In this document: piece after piece, positions 1-6,772 of the stretch
Numbering within the stretch: position 1 is the stretch's first letter
Layout: the number at the start of each line of letters is the position of its first letter
Assembly: GCA_902618175.1 (NCBI GenBank)
Contig: CACMZN010000008.1
Location: forward strand, 1 to 60,702
Origin: an uncultured Verrucomicrobiota bacterium
Lineage (GTDB): Bacteria > Verrucomicrobiota > Verrucomicrobiia > Opitutales > Seribacteraceae
DNA: 60,702 nt
Direction: 5' to 3'
Made by a program: the position numbers and the translations under genes
Notes under the pieces: model-generated
Told to the model about the DNA's origin: nothing
The model's database searches: none
Seen by the model: the letters and a program-made list of their open reading frames with translations, nothing else

Positions 1-1738
1 CGATTCCAACGGCTTTCCACTCGATACCCTTGGTGGTGATACTCCGACAGATTCCGGTCCCGCATCCGGTTACGCCGATTCCAACGGCTTTCCGCTCGAT
101 ACACTTGGTGGAGATATTCCGGACGATTCCGGTCCCGCATCCGGTTACGCCGATTCCAACGGCTTTCCACTCGATACCATTGGTGGTGATATTCCGACAG
201 ATTCCGGACCCGCGTCCGGCTTCGCCGATTCCAACGGCTTTCCGCTCGATACCCTTGGTGGAGATATTCCACACGATTCCGGTCCCACATCCGGTTACGC
301 CGATTCCAATCCTTTCCCCTTGGACACTTCATCGCAAGAAGACAACACCATGCCTGAAGTTGACGCAGCGGCTACATTCTACGTTAGCGGAGGTGCGTTT
401 GACGATCCTTACTACACCTTCACCGATGAAGAAGGTCTGCCAGTGGATTTTTCCACCTATTCGCTCCCTACTGGTCAGACCTATAAATTTTACTCTTTCA
501 ATATTTCCGAAGAACATCCTTTCGATATAGGAGAAGACTGGGGAATGCCCTCACCTCATGCCGTCGGCGGGCCTTTGGTGGGAACTTCATCCGAAGATTG
601 CATCACTCTTACCATACCTGAGGATTTCTCTGGATCTCTGGTTTATTATTGTCTCGTACATCCATCGATGGTCAAGGATTTCCACATTGGTGAGGAGATT
701 GTTGTCGAAGAACTTGACAATCAGTTAGTCAATCGCCCCATCGTAGCCACTTTACCCTCTTCTGTTGGAACTGATGGAGGTGTCCTGCTCTCCGGAGACA
801 TTCTCTTCGATGGAAATCAAAATGACTTGGCCGTCGGATTTATTGTTGGTCAAAACATCGATTTGATTGAACACGAGGTCCTTCTTACTTCCATCTACAC
901 AGCCCACGAAGAAGAGGAGGAGGAGCAGGGGCATGAGAACAGCTCTGTTTTTGAATCACTTGCCAGTAATCTGATCTCAGACACCACCTACTACTTCCGC
1001 GCCTTTGCAACATATGCAGATGGTGAGAGCCACGCCTTCGGATCCCTAAGGAGATTCGTCACTCCACCGCTTGCGACAAGTTTTGAATGGAAAGCGGGTC
1101 TGGTCTCCGTAGGTGGAGGCTGGTTCGAGTCGCCTTGGTTCGGTACCTTGTTTATGGATCCGATGATGTCTTCGGGGTGGGTTTTCCAAGATGACCTTGA
1201 ATGGATCTTCGTTCACTCCGACGAGACAGGTGGAATTTGGTTATGGTCTGCCCAAAACGGATGGCTTTGGACTAGAGAAGGAGTCTGGCCTTTCCTCTAT
1301 TCCCATCAATCTTACAACTGGTTGTATTTTCTCATGAATAGGGACGGCGAGCTTATTTTCTATGACTACAGCTTGGAACAGTATACGAGTCCGAATGAAG
1401 GACTTCCATCTTCCAATCAGGATGGAATACAGTCTTCCGATTCGAATTTCAATACTGATCCAGATTCTCCTTATGAAATCGATGGAGCATATCCTTCTTC
1501 GGGAGAATTTGACGCTCTTTCGCCAAATCAAGAAATGGACCCCGGAACCAATTCCCATCATGATTTGGAACAAGAAATCTCTCCTGCGGAAAGCATTGAC
1601 GTTCCATCTACGGACGATGCTTTGTATTATATTTCTTCACCCTATTCATCCGCGGATGGAAGCTACGAAATCAACGGACAGGGAGGAAGTCAGTTCATTG
1701 GGCAAGAGATCGAATACATTTCTCCACCCCCTTATTAG
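1..1738 (+). CDS. C-terminal part of a large secreted repeat protein with an amicyanin-like cupredoxin domain
   Basis: The frame is open from the left edge, so this is the end of a longer protein; the internal ATGs are not believed to be starts. Order of parts: 25-residue tandem repeats (2-326); a cupredoxin-like beta domain (about 365-690); a fibronectin-like stretch (about 735-1070); a Trp-rich module (about 1085-1390); an acidic Ser/Asp-rich tail. The cupredoxin shows candidate type-1 copper ligands: His at 515-517 (EEHPFDIG), then Cys 650-652, His 659-661 and Met 668-670 in YYCLVHPSM, i.e. the C-x2-H-x2-M spacing known from amicyanin. A surface or secreted location is inferred from composition; the signal peptide would lie outside the window. 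Function beyond copper binding or electron transfer is unknown. Confidence 0.85.
   Translation, partial: DSNGFPLDTLGGDTPTDSGPASGYADSNGFPLDTLGGDIPDDSGPASGYADSNGFPLDTIGGDIPTDSGPASGFADSNGFPLDTLGGDIPHDSGPTSGYADSNPFPLDTSSQEDNTMPEVDAAATFYVSGGAFDDPYYTFTDEEGLPVDFSTYSLPTGQTYKFYSFNISEEHPFDIGEDWGMPSPHAVGGPLVGTSSEDCITLTIPEDFSGSLVYYCLVHPSMVKDFHIGEEIVVEELDNQLVNRPIVATLPSSVGTDGGVLLSGDILFDGNQNDLAVGFIVGQNIDLIEHEVLLTSIYTAHEEEEEEQGHENSSVFESLASNLISDTTYYFRAFATYADGESHAFGSLRRFVTPPLATSFEWKAGLVSVGGGWFESPWFGTLFMDPMMSSGWVFQDDLEWIFVHSDETGGIWLWSAQNGWLWTREGVWPFLYSHQSYNWLYFLMNRDGELIFYDYSLEQYTSPNEGLPSSNQDGIQSSDSNFNTDPDSPYEIDGAYPSSGEFDALSPNQEMDPGTNSHHDLEQEISPAESIDVPSTDDALYYISSPYSSADGSYEINGQGGSQFIGQEIEYISPPPY
2..301 (+). repeat. 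Four tandem 75-bp repeats (25-residue protein repeat)
   Basis: Four near-identical 75-bp units lie at 2-76, 77-151, 152-226 and 227-301, followed by a decayed partial copy at about 302-326. Each unit begins GATTCCAACGGCTTTCC. In the frame of the downstream protein each encodes 25 residues, beginning DSNGFPLDT and ending SGPAS/TSGYA/FA with small variations. The array is cut by the window edge, so the copy number is unknown. Length is an exact multiple of three and substitutions are mostly silent or conservative, which indicates a translated, selected repeat. Asp/Gly/Ser/Pro-rich composition suggests an extracellular, possibly calcium-binding, stalk or linker. Confidence 0.9.
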
Positions 1739-1868
1739 AATCTTTTTCTGAATCAAATCCAAGGTTCAAAATCCGTGTCTTGGTCATCCCCTCTACGTTT
1801 CAGATCGTTCACCCGTCTAAATAAAGGCCGATTTCTTGCAATGACCAATTAGCTCGTAGGGCAAAATC

Positions 1869-2747
1869 ATGAAATTTGAACGGATCGCAGTAGGGCTAGT
1901 TGTTTATTTGTCCGTATCGCTTCATGCAAAAGCGGAGGTCGGCAACATTATTGAAGGAGCACAGCAATTCATCTACAAGGAAACAGCTCAAGCGAAACTT
2001 GTACTCAATGCGTTTTTTCCCTCCGTTGCTGAATACAACACCAAGAGGAAAAGTCCTGCCGTGGTTTTTTTCTTTGGAGGAGGATGGAAAGGAGGAGATC
2101 CAAATCAATTCGCCTCCCATTGCCGATACCTGGCTTCCCGTGGAATGGTGGCCATGAGCGCGGACTATCGTGTGAAGTCCAGACAGCAAACTACTCCTTT
2201 CGAGTGCGTAAAAGATGGAAAATCTGCCGTGCGCTGGATTCGCTCCAAGGCTGAGGAACTGGGTATTGATCCCGATCGCATTGCCGCAGGCGGAGGATCT
2301 GCCGGCGGTCATGTGGCGGCAGCTACCGGAACGATCAAAGGAATGAACGAAGAGGGAGAGAACCTTCTGATATCCTCTCGGCCAAATGCAATGATTCTAT
2401 TCAATCCGGTTTACGACAACGGACCCGAAGGATACGGCTACAATCGGGTGCAGAAAAGATGGAGAGAGATCTCGCCTATGCACAATATCCGCAAAGGCAT
2501 TCCTCCAACCATCGTCTTCCTTGGTTCGGAGGACAATCTCATTCCCGAATCTACTGCGGAAAAATTCAAGAGAAGAATGGAAAAAGTGGGCAGTCTATCC
2601 AAACTTTACATTTACAAGGGTCAGACACACGGGTTTTTCAACTATGGAAAGGAAGGTAATTTCTATGAAAAAACCATTCTTGAAGTCGACAAATTTCTGA
2701 TTTCATTGGGATGGCTGGAAGGTGAGCCGTCCATGCGCATTCCATGA
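1869..2747 (+). CDS. Secreted alpha/beta-hydrolase, carboxylesterase (HSL/BD-FAE-like)
   Basis: 292 residues with a signal peptide (residues 1-22, ending HAKA). The alpha/beta-hydrolase fold is shown by an oxyanion-hole motif FFGGGW (about 68-73), a nucleophile elbow GGGSAGG with Ser144, a candidate acid Asp222 in GSEDNLIP, and His254 in QTHGFFNY. These are typical of esterases related to acetyl-xylan or feruloyl esterases. It probably deacylates polysaccharides or other esters in the periplasm or outside the cell; the substrate cannot be told. Its stop overlaps the next start as ATGA, so it is translationally coupled to the secreted metallopeptidase at 2744. Confidence 0.85.
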   Translation: MKFERIAVGLVVYLSVSLHAKAEVGNIIEGAQQFIYKETAQAKLVLNAFFPSVAEYNTKRKSPAVVFFFGGGWKGGDPNQFASHCRYLASRGMVAMSADYRVKSRQQTTPFECVKDGKSAVRWIRSKAEELGIDPDRIAAGGGSAGGHVAAATGTIKGMNEEGENLLISSRPNAMILFNPVYDNGPEGYGYNRVQKRWREISPMHNIRKGIPPTIVFLGSEDNLIPESTAEKFKRRMEKVGSLSKLYIYKGQTHGFFNYGKEGNFYEKTILEVDKFLISLGWLEGEPSMRIP

Positions 2748-3583
2748 TCGGATTTGCATGTTTGCTTATTGGCCTAGCTTTGACTGAGCACACACAGGAC
2801 CCCTTTGGACAATCTCAGTTGGAAGAACCCATAAGCTCCGTTCCCCAAATCAGACTCATTCATCGGGACTGGGGAAATGCTTGTCCTTTGGATGTTGAAA
2901 GACTTCTCACCTCGGTCACAAAGGATCTTTTTCCGCTTACGGGAAAGAAGAATTGGAATTCCATCTTGGTGGGCAAATCATCTACCGGACCCATAGTGTT
3001 GTTCCAAAGAGGAAAAAAAGGAGAATATCTGGTCAATTTGAATGCAAATGATCAATTCTGGTGCCGGTACGCCTTTCAGTTTGCCCACGAGATCGGACAC
3101 ATTATTTGCGGTTTCAATGAAAGAAGCCATGGGAACCTATGGTTTGAAGAGTCCATATGCGAAGTCTTTTCACTTTACGCTCTCCATTCCTTAAGTGATC
3201 GATGGGAAAGATGCCCACCCTATCCGAATTGGCAAGAATACGCCCAGGAGTTCAGCAAATATGCAGAAAAGCGGATGACTAGACATTCACTTACCGAAGG
3301 CAAGAAGTTCTCAGATTGGTATCGGAAAAACGTTCATTCGCTTTCTATGGATTCTTCGAATCACTCGGGTCATTCCAAAATCGCAACCAAACTCTATCCT
3401 CTTTTCCGTTCGAACGCGCACTCTTGGTCGTCCTGCGTTTACCTAAACGATCAAAACGCAACCGAATCCAAAAATTTCAGAAACTATCTGCTTGATTGGA
3501 AAGAAAATTGCCCAAAACCAGAACAGAAGAAATTCGTTAATCAGATACTTGACCTATTTGATCTTTGGTCTTCAAAGGAATGA
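2744..3583 (+). CDS. Secreted putative zinc metallopeptidase (HEIGH motif)
   Basis: 279 residues with a short hydrophobic N-terminus (IGFACLLIGLAL), probably a signal peptide. The core is FAHEIGH at residues 115-119, a HExxH zinc site, followed by WFEESICE at 133-140, whose Glu135, Glu136 or Glu140 could be the third ligand as in gluzincins. Several Cys residues (47, 107, 122, 139) suggest disulfides in an exported protein. I do not recognise a named family. It overlaps the esterase by ATGA, so the two are probably made together. No gene follows on this strand before the converging secretin gene. Confidence 0.65.
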   Translation: MIGFACLLIGLALTEHTQDPFGQSQLEEPISSVPQIRLIHRDWGNACPLDVERLLTSVTKDLFPLTGKKNWNSILVGKSSTGPIVLFQRGKKGEYLVNLNANDQFWCRYAFQFAHEIGHIICGFNERSHGNLWFEESICEVFSLYALHSLSDRWERCPPYPNWQEYAQEFSKYAEKRMTRHSLTEGKKFSDWYRKNVHSLSMDSSNHSGHSKIATKLYPLFRSNAHSWSSCVYLNDQNATESKNFRNYLLDWKENCPKPEQKKFVNQILDLFDLWSSKE

Positions 3584-3915
3584 TGGATAATTAATTTCAT
3601 AACTGAGTATTAAGGGAAAATTCTTCAGGAATTGTTTGACCAACTTATTCGTCATGAAATTTCTTGAGCATAAAGAAGAACCTTTGTTTTCAGACCCTGC
3701 ATTCCATCAAATTGCACCTCTTGCTTTCTTATCTCAGCAACCGATCAGTAGAACGTAGGAGGAGTTGCATAACTCCAAAAGGTATTGCAACGAATGAATT
3801 GATTTCAGACTCTGCAATATACTCCAACCCTCTTAAACCGGATACCAGTCTAGAATCCTTTTACTTTGAATCTTGAAATTCGAAAAGTTTCAAGAAATGA
3901 TTTTGCATAAGGGAG
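3584..3915. other. Intergenic gap between convergent genes
   Basis: 332 bp between the ends of the metallopeptidase (+) and the secretin (-). A 70-codon open frame at 3664-3876 has a TTG start and no family likeness, so it is not called. The gap holds a small hairpin GGAGTT-gcat-AACTCC at 3761-3776 without a T-run, and the AT-rich hairpin at 3871-3895 listed as a possible terminator. Confidence 0.6.
3871..3895. terminator. Possible bidirectional terminator hairpin after the secretin gene
   Basis: TCTTGAAA (3871-3878) and TTTCAAGA (3888-3895) are perfect inverted repeats around a 9-nt loop, 21 bp beyond the secretin stop codon. The stem is AT-rich and there is only a short T-tract, so strength is doubtful. 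Its position between converging transcripts is the main support. Confidence 0.35.
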
Positions 3916-6327
3916 TCAATTCCGAGCGTCTTTGATTCTTTTCATGATCAAAGCCGAATCACGATTAAATGCACGTTCAAATTCAGGATAGTAGTTGATC
4001 ACTTCATAAAAGAAGCGAGCTGCATCGTAATCGATCACATGGTACTTGTCTTTTAATTCCTGCTCTGTGGGAAAAATGATTTGTCTACCCACTCGAAATT
4101 CCTCAATGGTGACCGGCATACTGCTGTTCAAGGAAAGGATGCGCTTGAGTACCAGCACCCCCTTTAGAATCTCAATGGCCGAAGCTCCACGTACTCCTGG
4201 TGGGGAAACGACGGGGCATAACAGCATGGTATTTCGGCTCTCGTCCTCGGCGTTGAGAATACTCATTTGCTCAATGTAATTCGTAGGATCAAGAACTTTT
4301 TCCAAGTAGATCAAGGCACGGGGATGCTCAAAGGGTCCGCTCAACTTTTCCTTGTGTTTCGCAAAATTGAAAACCAATGAATTTTCGGATCCATCCTCGA
4401 TTCGTTGAATGAGAGAACTCAACAAGTGGGTATTAAATTGATTGCCGAATGCTTTTTCTTCCTTTGATTCAAAAAGTAGAATATGATCGTCCGAGATGTG
4501 CTGGTGATACTTCAGCTTATGAACGATTTCCCAAATCATGCGACGTACAATGACCTCTTCACCCGGAACTTTATCTTCCAGATAGCGGAAGAAAGAATCG
4601 TTCTCCGTGGTATCCGGGTAATCATTTTTGTATTGTTCCAATTCAAGGAGTATTTTCCGATAGAAATCGCTTTGAGTGGCAAAGGACAGATCAAAAAGAT
4701 CTTCATCCCTAATGCGATATGCATTTCGGAAAAGAACATTGTCGAATGAGTCAAAGGTTTGTGAATCCTTAGGTATTACATAGCTGAAGGATTTCTCCTT
4801 TGCGTCCATAATGTGAGGAGTCAAAACGATGATCACTTCCCGATCAAGTCCTTCCTCCATCTCGTTTTTGAAAAGATTTCCAAGAATCGGAATATTTGAG
4901 AGAAAAGGTACCCCACTGTTGTTGTTTCGGTCTTCTTTTTCGATTAATCCTGCGATGATGAAAGGGGTATTGTCGGAGACCCGAACAAAACTCTGAATGG
5001 TCTTGTTTTCGATTTCGGGTGGTGGATCATCTGCCTCAGCGTCCGGGTTCAAATTATAGCTGCTGACGATGGTCTCCGTCTGCATCGTGACTTCGGAACC
5101 ATCTTCGGAAACCTTGGGGCGTATATTCAAAACGATTCCCGTATTGACGTAATTGTAGCTTATTCGATCAAGCCCCGTTGAAGTGACGGTTCTCTGCTGT
5201 ACGGGGAGTTGTTTTCCAATTCGAATCAAGGCTTGCCGACCATCTAAGACAAGGATAGTCGGATTGGATAAAATCTTGGCATCTCCTCTTGAAATGGATG
5301 CATTGAGTTTTGCCCGAAAGCCCAAGGGTGCAATCCGACTGCTTCCATAAATTGGAATATTATCCACGTATTCCGTGATCACCGTATTGAATTTTGCATC
5401 CGCCAGTCCGGTTTCTCTTGATTCAAATTCACTTATCAGTCCAGAACTTCCGATTTGAGTGGAAACCTTAGTATCTTCCAGACCATATTCGAGGCCTAAG
5501 GAACCACTTCTGGTATTTCTGACTTCCACCACCAAGCACTCGATGACCACTTGGTCTGCAGGAACGTCGACCTCGTTTCTCAACAAGTTGAGAAGAGTAT
5601 TCAGTTGGTCGGGAAATTTTTTTTCATAAACAATCAGCAAACGCTGTTCAGGTGCTCCGGTGGTGGAAGAGTGAAGATAACTTCCGCCCAATTGATTCCC
5701 AACCAAACTCCCGCGCCCCCCGTCAAGAGCAGGTTGCATCAAACTGGTCTTTGAGGAATCGAGAAGTTTGATGACCAATGGATATTTCTGCAAATTGGGC
5801 ATCACGGTAAAGATGTTTTGGTAAATGGATTCGCCCCTGCCAATGGCAAATTCAATGGTTGCGTATCCCAACGACTTAAGCAAACCCAGTACGCGGTCGC
5901 TCTGCATGTAGCTTAGTTGATGGGAATGGAATGCAAGTGGACTTTGGGGAGAGCCTACCGGAGGCGGTCCAGGCGGAGCCGATGGAGCCGTTGGAGGAGG
6001 CGGTCCGAAATAAGGGGGCAAAGGGTTCGGACGGAGTGGTGCTTGCATGGTGTTAGGCAAGGCCAATGGTTTTTTTTGAGATTGAGGAGAAAATGGAGGA
6101 AAGGGTTGAACGTTGGCTGAAGCAGATCCCACTGGTTTTTGGGAAGAAGAGGGAGGGGCGGAAAAGTTCTGGGCAACTAGAATTGAATCTTCGTAGGAAC
6201 CAGAATCAAAGGAGGACTCGGAGCTGGTTGGCTCGGAGAAAGCCTGAATCCCGAAAATCGACAAGATCACAGCCAGAGAAATGTCTGGTAGATAAGAAGT
6301 GAGTTTGGGAAGTTTCATTTCCTTCAA
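3916..6327 (-). CDS. Secretin (type II/III secretion or type IV pilus family) with long C-terminal extension
   Basis: 803 residues. Order: signal peptide (about 1-31); proline-rich linker (about 57-131); N-domain-like region (about 140-245); secretin core from about 250, with VPADQVVIECLVVEV, SRGDAKILSNPTILVLDGR and the C-terminal signature VPFLSNIPILGNLF followed by VIIVLTPHIM. Secretins form the outer-membrane channel of secretion and pilus machines. After the core come about 295 extra residues (from about 509) with no recognised domain, which is unusual. The TTG start overlaps the upstream stop (TTGA); an ATG at 6318 gives MKLPKLTS and is equally likely. It is the last gene of an operon with a cyclic-nucleotide-binding protein and a HEAT transporter; no other secretion gene is in the window. 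Confidence 0.92.
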   Translation of the reverse strand: MKEMKLPKLTSYLPDISLAVILSIFGIQAFSEPTSSESSFDSGSYEDSILVAQNFSAPPSSSQKPVGSASANVQPFPPFSPQSQKKPLALPNTMQAPLRPNPLPPYFGPPPPTAPSAPPGPPPVGSPQSPLAFHSHQLSYMQSDRVLGLLKSLGYATIEFAIGRGESIYQNIFTVMPNLQKYPLVIKLLDSSKTSLMQPALDGGRGSLVGNQLGGSYLHSSTTGAPEQRLLIVYEKKFPDQLNTLLNLLRNEVDVPADQVVIECLVVEVRNTRSGSLGLEYGLEDTKVSTQIGSSGLISEFESRETGLADAKFNTVITEYVDNIPIYGSSRIAPLGFRAKLNASISRGDAKILSNPTILVLDGRQALIRIGKQLPVQQRTVTSTGLDRISYNYVNTGIVLNIRPKVSEDGSEVTMQTETIVSSYNLNPDAEADDPPPEIENKTIQSFVRVSDNTPFIIAGLIEKEDRNNNSGVPFLSNIPILGNLFKNEMEEGLDREVIIVLTPHIMDAKEKSFSYVIPKDSQTFDSFDNVLFRNAYRIRDEDLFDLSFATQSDFYRKILLELEQYKNDYPDTTENDSFFRYLEDKVPGEEVIVRRMIWEIVHKLKYHQHISDDHILLFESKEEKAFGNQFNTHLLSSLIQRIEDGSENSLVFNFAKHKEKLSGPFEHPRALIYLEKVLDPTNYIEQMSILNAEDESRNTMLLCPVVSPPGVRGASAIEILKGVLVLKRILSLNSSMPVTIEEFRVGRQIIFPTEQELKDKYHVIDYDAARFFYEVINYYPEFERAFNRDSALIMKRIKDARN

Positions 6328-6770
6328 TTATTGTTTTGAATTTTCTTAGACAAGTTTCGGACTCTATTCGCCAAGGCGGCAAGAAGATTTTGCGAGAGTT
6401 CGAAGTTTTCAACAAGCAGTTTTTGAAATGGATTCTGTCCAATTTCCAACAGAATGGAGTCGGCGACGGCGGTTGCTGAAGCAGATCTGCTCTCGTTGTC
6501 CAGGATACTGAGTTCCCCAAAGAATTCCCCCTCCCCTAAAGTTGCCAGCTCCCTATGAGGTTCACTTGAGTTTGTGTGTTCATGAATTTGAACTGCCCCT
6601 TCTACTATGATGAAAAGGCTCTTTCCCTCCTCGCCTTTGACAAAGACCACTTCTCCCTTTGCAAAAATCCTGTCGTTGGCGATCTTAGCGAGAGCGGAGA
6701 GTGCATCAGGGCTCATGTGCTGAAACAATGGCAGTTTTCGAAGCAGTAATATTTTTCGGATGTTCAACAT
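6324..6770 (-). CDS. Cyclic-nucleotide-binding domain protein
   Basis: 148 residues from the ATG at 6770. It is a single CNMP-type beta-roll: LFQHMSPDALSALAKIA, then the phosphate-binding-cassette-like GEFFGELSILDNESRSASAT, where Glu and Arg match the usual ligand contacts. There is no DNA-binding helix-turn-helix, so it is not a Crp-type regulator. The frame is open back to 6845, overlapping the end of the transporter gene by 73 bp in another frame. In Npt1/Npt2-type transporters of other bacteria this domain is fused after the HEAT repeats, so this gene looks like the detached C-terminal domain of the 6773 gene. It is followed directly by the secretin. Confidence 0.85.
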   Translation of the reverse strand: MLNIRKILLLRKLPLFQHMSPDALSALAKIANDRIFAKGEVVFVKGEEGKSLFIIVEGAVQIHEHTNSSEPHRELATLGEGEFFGELSILDNESRSASATAVADSILLEIGQNPFQKLLVENFELSQNLLAALANRVRNLSKKIQNNN

Positions 6771-6772
6771 TT

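Noticed and set aside
30-530. 166-codon frame across the tandem repeats
   Set aside because: It is an alternate frame of the 75-bp repeats; the cupredoxin-bearing frame is continuous from the window edge and carries real domains.
1780-1848. TTGGTCAT / ATGACCAA inverted repeat as a terminator
   Set aside because: Loop is over 50 nt and no T-run follows, so a terminator is unlikely.
3664-3876. 70-codon frame in the gap before the secretin
   Set aside because: TTG start, no ribosome-binding site and no family likeness.
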